Assembly (NCBI RefSeq): GCF_008373755.1
Contig: NZ_VUJV01000001.1
Coordinates: forward strand, 806,001 to 870,000
DNA: 64,000 nucleotides
Direction of reading: 5' to 3'
Origin: Nocardioides humilatus
GTDB taxonomy: Bacteria; Actinomycetota; Actinomycetes; Propionibacteriales; Nocardioidaceae
Shown here: positions 55,906 through 64,000 of the stretch, in pieces
Layout: each line of letters begins with the position of its first letter
Position numbering within the stretch: position 1 is the first letter of the stretch
Translations under genes and position numbers: made by a program
The notes under the pieces: model-generated
Told to the model about the DNA's origin: nothing
Databases searched by the model: none
Seen by the model: only the letters and a program-made list of their open reading frames with translations

Positions 55906-56753
55906 CCCAGATCGTCGGCGACGACGACCGGTCCCCCAGGACGCTGTGGGCCGAGGAGAAGCTGCGACGCTTCTCCGCGGCCACCACGCACCAGATCCTC
56001 AAGCGCCGTGGGCGGAGCCTCGGCATGTGGGTGGGCTGCGGCTTCCCCAAGTCGGGCACCAACTGGCTGTGCGAGCTGATGGGCACCTCGCTCGGCCTGC
56101 CCGTGCCGGTGGACTACCAGCTGCCGCTGATGTTCAAGGCGGTGGTGCACTCGCACTACCTCTACGACGAGCGGATGCCGCAGGCGATCTACATCCGGCG
56201 CGACGGCCGCGACGTCATGACGTCGTTCTACTTCTACTGGACCCGCGCGCTCCAGCTGAACAAGAACCCGCGGTTCTCGGCCGGCATCGCCGAGATCTTC
56301 GACGGGCTCTACGGACGCAGCTTCGACCCGGCCGACGTGCAGGGCAACCTGCCGAAGTTCATCGACTTCCAGATGACGGTGTCACCGACCACGGTCGGCA
56401 CTCCGTGGCACGTCCACGTGCGCGACTGGTGGGACCGCCCCGGCGTCGGCCACGTGTCGTTCGAGGGTCTCCACGCCGACCCGGTCGCGGAGATGGTGCA
56501 GGCGCTCGCGGCTGCCGGCGCCGAGCCGGACCAGGAGATGGTCGAGCTCGCCGTACGGCGCCACGACTTCTCGCGGTCCGCGGGCCGCAAGTCGGGCCAG
56601 GAGGACCGCGGCAGCTTCCGCCGGAAGGGGGCGTCGGGCGACTGGCGCAACCACTTCACCCGGGAGGCCGGCGAGGTGTTCGACTCCTACGCCGGTGACG
56701 CGCTCATCGACTTCGGCTACGAGACCGACCGCGACTGGTACGTCAGCCTCTGA
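55902..56753 (+). CDS. PAPS-dependent sulfotransferase, type 1
   Basis: 283 residues. 5'-phosphosulfate loop GFPKSGTNWL (Lys50), 3'-phosphate binding YIRRDGRDVMTSFY (about 97-110) and the C-terminal R-K-G-x-x-G-D-W loop (RRKGASGDWRNHF). A cytosolic-type sulfotransferase using PAPS. GTG start, coupled to the methyltransferase. Confidence 0.9.
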   Translation: MTQIVGDDDRSPRTLWAEEKLRRFSAATTHQILKRRGRSLGMWVGCGFPKSGTNWLCELMGTSLGLPVPVDYQLPLMFKAVVHSHYLYDERMPQAIYIRRDGRDVMTSFYFYWTRALQLNKNPRFSAGIAEIFDGLYGRSFDPADVQGNLPKFIDFQMTVSPTTVGTPWHVHVRDWWDRPGVGHVSFEGLHADPVAEMVQALAAAGAEPDQEMVELAVRRHDFSRSAGRKSGQEDRGSFRRKGASGDWRNHFTREAGEVFDSYAGDALIDFGYETDRDWYVSL

Positions 56754-56765
56754 GGCTGCTGCCCC

Positions 56766-56782
56766 CTGAGCGACGAGCTCAG
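56766..56782. terminator. Hairpin between convergent sulfotransferase and acyltransferase genes
   Basis: 6-bp stem CTGAGC/GCTCAG with a 5-nt loop in the 25-bp gap. Confidence 0.5.
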
Positions 56783-57414
56783 TGGAGCCGGCCGAGCAGC
56801 TCCTTCAGCTCGGCAGGGTCGACCGTCGAGAGGTCGACGTTGAACAGCTCGACGTTGGCGCGGAGCTTGGCATCGCTCCAGTTCCACCAGTCGATGTCCT
56901 TGATCAGCTCGATGACCTCTTCGGGGTAGCGGTACTTCACCACCTTCGCCGGGGTGCCGATCGCGATGGCGTAGTCCGGGATCGACTTCGTGACCACGGC
57001 GCCGGCGCCGACGATGACTCCGTTGCCGATGGTGACGCCCTCGAGGATCACGACGTTGTCGGCGATCCAGCAACCGGCACCGATCGTGACCGGAGCGGAC
57101 GGCGGCTTGAGGACCGAGCGGCCGCCGATCACGTGCTGCTGGGTGAGCTCTTGGAGGTTGAGGAACTCGGTGTGGTGGTTGGCCGCGCGGATGACCACCC
57201 GGCCGACGAGCGTGTAGGGGCCGATCGTGCAGGGATCGATGTGCGCGCCGAAGCCGTTGATCCGCACACGGCGACCGAGGACCGCGTTGCGCGACACACG
57301 CGCCGTACGCACGACCTCGACGTCGTCCTTGTACCACTGGCGACGCTGTCGGATCGACGTCGGGATACGACGGATGGAAGCCCTCAACTCGGGACCCGGG
57401 AATCGCTGAACCAC
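56779..57414 (-). CDS. Hexapeptide-repeat acyl/acetyltransferase (CatB-like)
   Basis: 211 residues, left-handed beta-helix: VVRTARVSRNAVLGRRVRI, PVTIGAGCWIADNVVILEG, VTIGNGVIVGAGAVVTKSI, IAIGTPAKVVK. The NHHTEF segment holds a probable catalytic His. O-acetylates a sugar in the same locus. GTG start. Confidence 0.82.
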   Translation of the reverse strand: MVQRFPGPELRASIRRIPTSIRQRRQWYKDDVEVVRTARVSRNAVLGRRVRINGFGAHIDPCTIGPYTLVGRVVIRAANHHTEFLNLQELTQQHVIGGRSVLKPPSAPVTIGAGCWIADNVVILEGVTIGNGVIVGAGAVVTKSIPDYAIAIGTPAKVVKYRYPEEVIELIKDIDWWNWSDAKLRANVELFNVDLSTVDPAELKELLGRLH

Positions 57415-57439
57415 GCGCCGAGGATACTGACCGATCCAC

Positions 57440-57458
57440 GACCCCCGGCCCGGGGGTC
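57440..57458 (-). terminator. Terminator after the second sulfotransferase
   Basis: 8-bp perfect stem GACCCCCG/CGGGGGTC with loop GCC, 10 nt after the stop on the minus strand. Confidence 0.65.
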
Positions 57459-57468
57459 ACGGTGCGGA

Positions 57469-58308
57469 TCAGTCCGTCGGAGGCATCCAGCTGAAGCGGC
57501 GGCCGGTCAGGGCGACCAGCTGCGCGTCGTGCGGTGCGAAGTACTCCCGCAGCTCGGCCCGGGTCGCATCCGAGGTGGCGCCGGCCTCGGGAGCGTAGGT
57601 GCCGGCGTTGGTCCGCTGGCCGACGCCTGCCTCCGGCGGCACCGGACGGCCGACGAACTCGCCGAGCAGGGCGAACTCCTCGGCGTCGCCCCCGAACACC
57701 TTCTTCGAGTCGAGCACCAAGATCTTGTCGGCGCCGAGGACGTCGTAGAAGCGCTCCAGGAAGCGGTGGTAGAGACCGCGGGTCCGGTAGGAGTAGAGGG
57801 CGTAGTCGACCCCCAACGTGTTGGGGTCCTTCTCCAGCGCCCCCACGTCGGCGCTGATGCGCCCGTCCTCGGCCGCGAGCGCCTCGGGGAACTCCAGCGG
57901 CTCCCAGCCGGCCCGCTTGTTGTGCTGGTAGTGGGAGTAGGCCCGCGAGACGGGGTCACGGAGCACGAAGACGACCTTCGCCTCGGGGCACACCTCGTTG
58001 ATCCGGTCGGGCACCGCCGGATGGATCATGTAGGACGGGCTCGCGTCGACCTGCAGAGCGCCCGAGGACCGCAGCTGGAAGTGCGAGGCATACCAGTCCG
58101 CCCCCTTCGCCCAGTGCAGGTTGAAGAAGTGGATCTCCTTGATCGGCGGCGAGTAGAACCCGGGCTGCGACGCCATCAGGTTGGCGAGGTAGGTGGTGCC
58201 GGACTTCTGGGCGCCACACACGATCACGTCGGCGACCGAGCGTCGCGCCACCGTCGTCCGACGCAGCGGCGCGGTGGCGCGGAAGACGGCGTTGCGGAGC
58301 TCAGGCAT
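57469..58308 (-). CDS. PAPS-dependent sulfotransferase, heparan-sulfate NST-like
   Basis: 279 residues. 5'-PSB loop VCGAQKSGTTYLANLM (Lys35) and 3'-PB VVFVLRDPVSRAYSHYQHN are complete; the EIHFFN segment after the first helix is typical of glycosaminoglycan-type enzymes. Clearly different from the other sulfotransferase, so two sites on the polymer may be sulfated. 10 nt after the flippase gene. Confidence 0.9.
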   Translation of the reverse strand: MPELRNAVFRATAPLRRTTVARRSVADVIVCGAQKSGTTYLANLMASQPGFYSPPIKEIHFFNLHWAKGADWYASHFQLRSSGALQVDASPSYMIHPAVPDRINEVCPEAKVVFVLRDPVSRAYSHYQHNKRAGWEPLEFPEALAAEDGRISADVGALEKDPNTLGVDYALYSYRTRGLYHRFLERFYDVLGADKILVLDSKKVFGGDAEEFALLGEFVGRPVPPEAGVGQRTNAGTYAPEAGATSDATRAELREYFAPHDAQLVALTGRRFSWMPPTD

Positions 58309-58317
58309 GGGACCGGA

Positions 58318-59616
58318 TCATACGGTCGCCTCGCCGGTGCGACCCTCGAGGATCGCCACCTCCGCGGGGTCGAGGTCGTCGGGGTAGGTGAAGTCGCTGC
58401 GGAGGTGCACGATCAAGGCCCCCCACCAGAAGAAGATCGTGATCAGCTGACCGACGAACGCGCCCCACATGGCGCCCTCGCCGTCGCCGATCGCCGCCCC
58501 GATCACCATGCCCGCGATCATCAGCACGGTGCCGAGGATGTCGATCTTCATCACCGGCTTGATCTGGCGCCGGCCCATCAAGGCTGCCCGGACCCCGCTC
58601 TGGGTGCCGTTGGCGAGGACGCGCAGGCTGATGACGAGGAGGAGCGGGGTGACCAGGGCCCAGACGTCACCGAGGAGGATCCGGCCGAACGAGTCGGGGA
58701 TGAGGAAGAAGATCAGCACCATGACGATCGCGACGGCGATCCCGATGACGAGCGCGCGGCGCTGCATCCTGATGAGTCCGGCGTTGTCGGGCCGCTGACG
58801 GGCGATGTCGGCGCCGACCGAGACGGCGACCGAGCCCTGGACCGTCGTGCTCGGCCGCTCGAGGATCAGCGCAGCGCGTACGGCGGCGACCGCCAACGGC
58901 CCGCTGACGACGGCGACGGCCAGCGAGCCGAACATGGCGACGGCAGCGCTCGAGCTGGCCGCGACCAACGACCGCCACGAGAACTCCCAACGGGACCGGA
59001 GCCAGCGCAGCGAGAGGTCGTGCGCGCGCGGCACCCCCTGCTGCACGAAGACCCAGAGGCCGGCGAGCGCGCCGGTGCCGCCCCAGCCGAGGACGAGCCA
59101 GAGCAGGCTGTTGTTGTCGGTGAGGGCGATGGCGCCGAGCGCGGCGACCGTCAGGACCAGCCACAGGGTGTCGAGGAAGACGGCCCGGCCGGGCTTGGCC
59201 TGGGCGATGCCGAGGTAGCGGCCGACGTCCTGGATCGACAGGAGCGGCATGAGGGCTCCGACGAGGACGATGGGCGTGCCCATCTCCGACCCGACGAGCA
59301 GCAGGGCCCCGCCGCAGGCGATGCAGAACAAACCGGCAACGAAGGCCAGCAGCACCGCGGACCCGAGGACGCCTCGGGCGCGGGAGTCGGCGTCCTCGGG
59401 GTGCGCCATCACCGTCCAGGAGACGAGCGACCGCACGATGCCGCCCTGGATGAACATGTAGATGAGGAAGGCGAGGCTGAAGCGTCCGAAATCGATCGGC
59501 TCCAGCGCGTGCGCCGACCAGATCAGGACCATGAAGTTGGAGACGCTGGAGATGATCTGGTCCAGGGTCACCGCGCCCATCCGACGGTGTGCCCCACCTG
59601 CACCAGCCAGCGCCAT
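58318..59616 (-). CDS. Polysaccharide flippase (Wzx/MATE-like)
   Basis: 432 residues from the ATG with AGGGA 8 nt upstream; an ATG at 59685 is less likely. 12-14 helices; MGAVTLDQIISSVSNFMVLI at the N-terminus and the central ERPSTTVQGSVAVSVGADIARQ. Moves lipid-linked repeat units across the membrane. Clustered with sulfotransferase and methyltransferase genes, which would then act before export. Confidence 0.87.
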   Translation of the reverse strand: MALAGAGGAHRRMGAVTLDQIISSVSNFMVLIWSAHALEPIDFGRFSLAFLIYMFIQGGIVRSLVSWTVMAHPEDADSRARGVLGSAVLLAFVAGLFCIACGGALLLVGSEMGTPIVLVGALMPLLSIQDVGRYLGIAQAKPGRAVFLDTLWLVLTVAALGAIALTDNNSLLWLVLGWGGTGALAGLWVFVQQGVPRAHDLSLRWLRSRWEFSWRSLVAASSSAAVAMFGSLAVAVVSGPLAVAAVRAALILERPSTTVQGSVAVSVGADIARQRPDNAGLIRMQRRALVIGIAVAIVMVLIFFLIPDSFGRILLGDVWALVTPLLLVISLRVLANGTQSGVRAALMGRRQIKPVMKIDILGTVLMIAGMVIGAAIGDGEGAMWGAFVGQLITIFFWWGALIVHLRSDFTYPDDLDPAEVAILEGRTGEATV

Positions 59617-59748
59617 CTTTGCTTTCCCTTCGTCGGCCCCGAGCAGTGTCGACCGGCTCTCTAGCCGCTGTTCGACCTCGCCCATCCTGACACCAGACCG
59701 TCGGCTATCGTCCGGGTGGTCATGCTCGCACCCCGCGAAAGGGAACCG

Positions 59749-60711
59749 ATGGCATCCGCCTTTGCCTACCGCTCACTTCGACGAGTGGCTTCCGCCCCGG
59801 TTGCACGCCAGGTGGTCGGGCGGCTGCGTGCGCAGCACGACGAGCTGCTCCTCGCGATCGGGAAGCTCGAGAGCCACGTGCTCGCGGCCAACACCAAGCC
59901 GGACAAGCTCGAGGACATCGAGTTCAAGGTGTTCTCGCAGTTCGGCGAGGACGGCATCTTGCAGTACCTCATCCGCAGCATCGGTGCGCACCCCGACTCG
60001 TTCGTGGAGATCGGCACCGGTGACTACCGCGAGTCCAACACGCGGTTCCTGGTCCAGAACAACAACTGGCGCGGCCTGGTCATCGACGGCGGCGAGGCGC
60101 ACATGAAGTTCGTCCTCGGCACGGGGATGAGCTGGCGCTACGACGTCGAGCCGGTGAGTGCGTTCGTGACGCGCGAGAACGTCAACGCGCTGATGAAGGA
60201 CAACGGCTTCACGGGCCCGATCGGTGTGCTGTCGATCGACGTCGACGGCAACGACTACCACCTGTGGGAGGCGGTCGACGTCGTCGATCCCGCGATCGTC
60301 GTGATGGAGTACAACGCGCTCTTCGGCCCGACCGCCACGATCTCGGTGCCTTACGACCCCGCCTTCGTCAACAGCGAGGCGCACTACTCGCAGCTCTACT
60401 TCGGCGCCTCCCTCGGCGCGTTCGTCCACCTGGCCGGCCAGCGCGGCTACCGGTTCGTCGGTTGCTCGAGCAACGGCGCCAACGCGTTCTTCGTGCGCGA
60501 CGACATCGCGGGCGACCTGCCCTCCCTGACGGCCGAGGAGGGCTACCGGGCCAGCCGGTTCCTCACCTCCCGAAACCCCGACGGCACCATGTCGCGGATG
60601 CGCAGCGTCGAGGACCGGCTCAAGCTCATCGGCGACCTCCCCGTCCTCGACGTCGCCACGGGCACCAACACGACGGTGGCCGCCGCCTGCCTCCCGACCG
60701 GACGCGTGTGA
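59749..60711 (+). CDS. FkbM-type methyltransferase-like protein
   Basis: 320 residues from the ATG with AAAGGGA 7 nt upstream. After a helix, FSQFGEDGILQYLI and FVEIGTGDYRESNTRFL form the SAM site; IGVLSIDVDGNDYHLWEAV the second motif. Often found in glycan loci. One-nt overlap with the SGNH gene. Confidence 0.78.
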   Translation: MASAFAYRSLRRVASAPVARQVVGRLRAQHDELLLAIGKLESHVLAANTKPDKLEDIEFKVFSQFGEDGILQYLIRSIGAHPDSFVEIGTGDYRESNTRFLVQNNNWRGLVIDGGEAHMKFVLGTGMSWRYDVEPVSAFVTRENVNALMKDNGFTGPIGVLSIDVDGNDYHLWEAVDVVDPAIVVMEYNALFGPTATISVPYDPAFVNSEAHYSQLYFGASLGAFVHLAGQRGYRFVGCSSNGANAFFVRDDIAGDLPSLTAEEGYRASRFLTSRNPDGTMSRMRSVEDRLKLIGDLPVLDVATGTNTTVAAACLPTGRV

Positions 60712-61490
60712 TGGCTGCGGCCGATCCACACCGGGTGCGCTTCCACGACCTGCGGCGGAAGCTTCGGAAGACGAAGGCCCGCTCAGCCTTCCTCCTCATG
60801 TCGTTCAAGTTCTTCTGGGCCGCCTACCGCGGCCAGCTCAAGGAGATCTGGGTCGGCGACTCCCACGCTGCACTGACCCCGGCCCGGGAGCTCGGCAAGC
60901 CGCTGCGCCACATCGAGGACGGCCGGTGGGTCTGCCACCTCGGGCCGCGTCTCCAGTTCTCCATCGCCGCACGCGGCCTGCCGCCGCGCATCCTGCGGGT
61001 CTTCCGGGTGGTCGGCCGCGCCAAGCACGCCAAGGACGTGCTGTGGGTCTACAGCTTCGGCGAGATCGACGTGCGCTGCCACCTCGTCCCCCGGATGGAC
61101 GAGCCCGGCACCTACGACTTCGTGCCCGCCTACCTCGAGCGGATCCGCGAGGCGGCCCGGGTCACCGGCAGCGACCGGGTCCTGGTCTACGTGCCGCCGC
61201 CGGAGAGCGACGTCGCCGAGGAGCAGACCGGGTTCCCCGTGGTCGGCACGCTCGAGGAGCGCACCCGCGCCCTCCACCTGATGCGCGACGCGATGCACAA
61301 GGCCGCGGACTCGATGTCCGACGACGGTCCACGGATCCTGCTGGTCGACTGCATCGACGAGTTCTCTGACGAGTTCGGCGTGTGGCAGTGGCGCTACACC
61401 TACGACGGCCTTCACACCAACGACGAGGGGCGTGCGGTGGTCCGCGCCGAGATCAACCGGGTCCTCGCGGCTGACGGGGCGGGCCGATGA
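60711..61490 (+). CDS. SGNH-like protein of the polysaccharide locus
   Basis: 259 residues. EIWVGDSHAALTPAREL carries a G-D-S-H block I and DGLHTNDEGRAVV a D-x-x-H block V, the SGNH arrangement; the oxyanion Asn block is not obvious. No signal peptide. May de-acylate or transfer acyl groups to the glycan. Start overlaps the preceding stop; the ATGA of the next gene overlaps its end. Confidence 0.72.
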   Translation: MAAADPHRVRFHDLRRKLRKTKARSAFLLMSFKFFWAAYRGQLKEIWVGDSHAALTPARELGKPLRHIEDGRWVCHLGPRLQFSIAARGLPPRILRVFRVVGRAKHAKDVLWVYSFGEIDVRCHLVPRMDEPGTYDFVPAYLERIREAARVTGSDRVLVYVPPPESDVAEEQTGFPVVGTLEERTRALHLMRDAMHKAADSMSDDGPRILLVDCIDEFSDEFGVWQWRYTYDGLHTNDEGRAVVRAEINRVLAADGAGR

Positions 61491-62368
61491 ACTGCCCGGC
61501 GTGTGGTGGGACCGCGGTGCACGTGGGTCCCGCGTCGCGCCGTACGTCGACCGTGGTCGCGCGCTGCCCGCAGTGCCGGGCCCAGTTCCTGGTCGAGGAG
61601 ACCACGGCGCCGACCGAGGTCGTCGGCACCGAGGAGGTCTCGGTCGAATACGTCGCCGACTGGGTCGACGCCAAGCGTGAAGGGGTCGGGCCCGCTGTCT
61701 GGCGGGAGAAGCTCGCGTGGCTGACCGAGGAGGTCAGCGACATCGACAAGCCCACGCTCTACGACGTCGGGGCCGGCGGTGGCGAGTTCCTTGCCGTCGC
61801 CCGTGACGAGTACGGCTTCACCGTGTCCGGCAACGACATCCTGGCCGGCGCGATCGCGGTCGCTCGCGAGCTCAGCGGCGTCGACCTCGAACTGGGCGAC
61901 CTGTCCGAGCACGACCACGAGGACGATTTCGACGTCGTGACGATGTGGTGCGTCCTCGCCCACGTGCGCGACGGCGAACGGATGCTCCGCGAGGTGCACC
62001 GGATGCTCAACCCCGGTGGCCTGCTCTTCCTCCAGACGCCGCACAACACGGTCGCCGACCGGGCGTTCTACCGGACCAAGGTCGCCACGGGCGGCCGGGT
62101 CGCCCGGATCTCCGACCGCCGTCTTGCGGGCCACCACCGCATCCTCCACACCAAGCAGAGCATCACCACGCTGCTGGAGCGGGCCGGCTTCGTCGACATC
62201 AAGGTCGATGCCCACACCCGCTACCCGATGTCGTCGCGCGCCTACCTCGTCTCCCTGCGCGCGCCGTCCTGGACGATCCCGCCGACCGCCTGGGTCATGG
62301 ACAAGGCCGTCGACAACAACGCCGTCCCGCGGATCACTCTCGACGTGCAAGCACGCAAACCGCGCTAG
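61487..62368 (+). CDS. SAM methyltransferase with N-terminal zinc ribbon
   Basis: 293 residues. C-P-A-C-G and C-P-Q-C make a rubredoxin-like zinc site (1-33); then LYDVGAGGGEFLAVAR (motif I), FDVVTMWCVLAHVRDG (IV), LNPGGLLFLQTPHN (post-motif). Resembles C- or O-methyltransferases of deoxysugar pathways. ATGA-coupled to the SGNH gene. Confidence 0.87.
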   Translation: MNCPACGGTAVHVGPASRRTSTVVARCPQCRAQFLVEETTAPTEVVGTEEVSVEYVADWVDAKREGVGPAVWREKLAWLTEEVSDIDKPTLYDVGAGGGEFLAVARDEYGFTVSGNDILAGAIAVARELSGVDLELGDLSEHDHEDDFDVVTMWCVLAHVRDGERMLREVHRMLNPGGLLFLQTPHNTVADRAFYRTKVATGGRVARISDRRLAGHHRILHTKQSITTLLERAGFVDIKVDAHTRYPMSSRAYLVSLRAPSWTIPPTAWVMDKAVDNNAVPRITLDVQARKPR

Positions 62369-62392
62369 TCGCGAGAAAGTTAGAGTCCCCCC

Positions 62393-63055
62393 GTGCGCCA
62401 GCGCCTGATGATGCTCGTCTTCCTGCTGCCTGCCAGCGGCCTCAAGATCAAGATCTTGAACCGCCTCGGGCACCGGATCCACCCGACCGCGCGCATCGGC
62501 ATCTGCTGGGTGCAGAGCGTCGAGCGCTTCGACATCGCCGAGGGCGTGCAGATCGGCAACTTCAACGCCTTCCGCTACCTCAAGCTGGTCGAGATCGGCA
62601 AGGGCTCGCGGATCGTGATGTTCAACTGGTTCCTCGGCGGCTCCGGCTTCGAGCCCGGCGCCGTGGACCACGGCATGTTGCGCACGTTCCGTATGGGCGA
62701 GCACGCCCACGTCATCTCCATGCACTACATCGACTGCGGCGGCGGCGTGATCCTCGGTGACCACTCGTGGATCACCGGCATCCGCAGCACCGTCCTGACC
62801 CACGCCTTCGACCCGGTCAACGGCGGCCTGATCCTCGAGACCGTGACGCTGGAGAAGGCGGCAGCGCTCGCGACCAACTGCACCGTGCTCCCCGGCGTCA
62901 CCATCGGCGAGGGCGCCCTCCTCGCGGCGGGCTCGACGGCATGGACGCGGCAGCAGGTCGCGGCGGCCCACCTGCACGGAGGCGTGCCCGCACGTCGCCT
63001 CGCCCCGATCGAGATCGAGGCGTCCCTCTACGACCGGCACCGTTATCAGGGGTAA
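62393..63055 (+). CDS. Hexapeptide acyltransferase
   Basis: 220 residues from the GTG 6 nt after TAGAGT. N-terminal helix, then beta-helix hexapeptides (IHPTARIGICWV, VEIGKGSRIVMF, VTLEKAAALATNCTVLPGVTIGEG). WcaF/maltose-acetyltransferase-like. Probably acylates the polymer; the ACP next door suggests an acyl donor. Confidence 0.82.
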   Translation: MRQRLMMLVFLLPASGLKIKILNRLGHRIHPTARIGICWVQSVERFDIAEGVQIGNFNAFRYLKLVEIGKGSRIVMFNWFLGGSGFEPGAVDHGMLRTFRMGEHAHVISMHYIDCGGGVILGDHSWITGIRSTVLTHAFDPVNGGLILETVTLEKAAALATNCTVLPGVTIGEGALLAAGSTAWTRQQVAAAHLHGGVPARRLAPIEIEASLYDRHRYQG

Positions 63056-63119
63056 CGGCCCGACCGCACACGTTCAACTGGTAGTTTCCGGCCCGTCCCC
63101 CACGGAGGATTGACACACA

Positions 63120-63377
63120 ATGACTGACTTCCAAGGCTCGATCCTGTCGATCGTGACCACGCTGCTCGAGCGGTCCGACAAGGGTGACCTCACCGTCGCC
63201 CTCGACACCGCGATCCACGGCGACGGCCTCGGCCTCGACTCGCTCGAGACCGCGGAGCTCTCCGCGATGCTCGAGGACGAGTTCGGCACCGACCCGTTCG
63301 GCGCCGGCCTGATGCCGGAGACCGTGGGCGAGATCGTCGACTTCTACACCGAGGGCGAGGCGTCCGTCCCCGCATGA
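63120..63377 (+). CDS. Acyl carrier protein
   Basis: 85 residues. The phosphopantetheine Ser is in GLGLDSLETAELS (the D-S-L motif). GGAGG 11 nt before the ATG. Coupled (ATGA) to a ketoacyl reductase, so a dedicated acyl chain or acyl transfer in this locus is likely rather than general fatty-acid synthesis. Confidence 0.9.
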   Translation: MTDFQGSILSIVTTLLERSDKGDLTVALDTAIHGDGLGLDSLETAELSAMLEDEFGTDPFGAGLMPETVGEIVDFYTEGEASVPA

Positions 63378-64000
63378 GCACCCAGCCACGCACTGTCGTC
63401 ATCACCGGCGGCAGCAAGGGGCTCGGCGCGGGCATCGTGCAGTCGTTCCTCGACTCCGGTGACCGGGTCGCGACCTGCTCCCGCTCCGCCACCCCGCTCA
63501 CCAAGGAGTGGGAGAGCGACCCCGCGCTCGCCGACCGCTTCCTCTTCATCGAGGCCGACATCAGCGACCGCGAGCAGTCGACCGCGTTCGTCAAGGCCGT
63601 CATCGACCGCTGGGGGGCGGTCGACGTACTCGTCAACAACGCCGGCGTCGCTCGCGACGGCATCCTGGCGCTCTTCTCCGACGAGGACTCCGACACGGTC
63701 ATCGACCTCAACTTGAAGGCGACGATCCACCTCACCCGCCAGGTGGTCCGCAGCATGCTCACCAAGCGGAGCGGCCGGATCGTCAACATCTCCTCGATCA
63801 CCGGACTCACGGGCTACCGCGGCCTGACCGTCTACGGCGCCACGAAGGCCGCCCTCGACGGATTCACCCGCGGGCTCGCCCGCGAGGTCGGCTCGCGCAA
63901 GATCACCGTCAACAGCATCGCCTCGGGCTACCTGAAGACGGAGATGAGCCACGGTCTCGACGGCGGCCAGCTCGACCAGATCGTCCGCCGCACCCCGGCC
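63374..64000 (+). CDS. 3-oxoacyl-ACP reductase-like SDR (partial, runs off the window)
   Basis: At least 209 residues with no stop before the end. FabG-like: VVITGGSKGLGAGIV cofactor loop, NNAGVARDGIL, NISSITGL catalytic Ser, YGATKAALDGFTRGLA Tyr/Lys. Overlaps the ACP gene by ATGA. The ACP-reductase pair points to hydroxy- or fatty-acyl modification of the polymer or to a lipid made in the locus. Confidence 0.9.
   Translation, partial: MSTQPRTVVITGGSKGLGAGIVQSFLDSGDRVATCSRSATPLTKEWESDPALADRFLFIEADISDREQSTAFVKAVIDRWGAVDVLVNNAGVARDGILALFSDEDSDTVIDLNLKATIHLTRQVVRSMLTKRSGRIVNISSITGLTGYRGLTVYGATKAALDGFTRGLAREVGSRKITVNSIASGYLKTEMSHGLDGGQLDQIVRRTPA

Noticed and set aside
56782-59664. 960-codon frame opposite the sulfotransferase/flippase genes
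   Set aside because: Antisense shadow across three real genes.

Overview
The window is high-GC, gene-dense DNA with many ATGA/GTGA start-stop overlaps, GTG starts and several apparently leaderless genes. Gene content points to an actinobacterium: mycothiol glycosyltransferase MshA, GpgS, SenX3/RegX3, an HbhA-like protein, DUF2516, DUF1416 and nitrobindin. The mixture suggests Nocardioides or another Nocardioidaceae (an inference; no 16S rRNA gene is present). No rRNA, tRNA, CRISPR array, phage or insertion sequence was recognised. The last gene runs off the right end.

1-13 kb: a drug-efflux type MFS transporter behind twin palindromic operators; phoU divergent from senX3-regX3 with a well-formed PHO box between them; an EamA exporter; two tandem secreted trypsin-like peptidases; YbjN and mshA; an SDR; an Asp/Glu racemase; typA. 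13-26 kb: a seven-repeat secreted protein; enoyl-CoA hydratase; rhomboid; a gpgS-folP2 operon (methylglucose lipopolysaccharide type); an amidase; an undecaprenyl-phosphate sugar-phosphate transferase; galE; a cupin; and the DUF2516/HbhA-like/HTH trio.

26-39 kb: sulfate activation and sugar precursors. A three-part protein (ATP-sulfurylase-like, APS kinase, low-molecular-weight tyrosine phosphatase) overlaps a TSUP permease; UDP-glucose dehydrogenase, cysD-cysN, a lipoprotein, a methyltransferase, a 1025-residue glycosyltransferase and an LCP ligase follow. 39-47 kb: Fe-S/redox and sulfur housekeeping (YgfZ, Fur, nitrobindin, DsrE, thioredoxin, SseA/DUF1416), with an apparent cysteine leader-peptide attenuator before sseA. 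47-64 kb: a surface polysaccharide locus (DUF4012, BY-type tyrosine kinase, acetyltransferases, GT61, two paralogous GT2 enzymes, several methyltransferases, two sulfotransferases, a flippase, SGNH protein, acyl carrier protein and ketoacyl reductase).

The most interesting reading is a candidate sulfated, methylated and acylated surface polysaccharide system. CysDN makes APS, the fused APS kinase makes PAPS, two sulfotransferases use it, and LCP/flippase/BY-kinase proteins export and attach the polymer. The APS kinase is covalently joined to the phosphatase type that normally opposes BY-kinases, which could tie sulfate-donor supply to polymer-length control. Part of this is inference from co-location and motifs.
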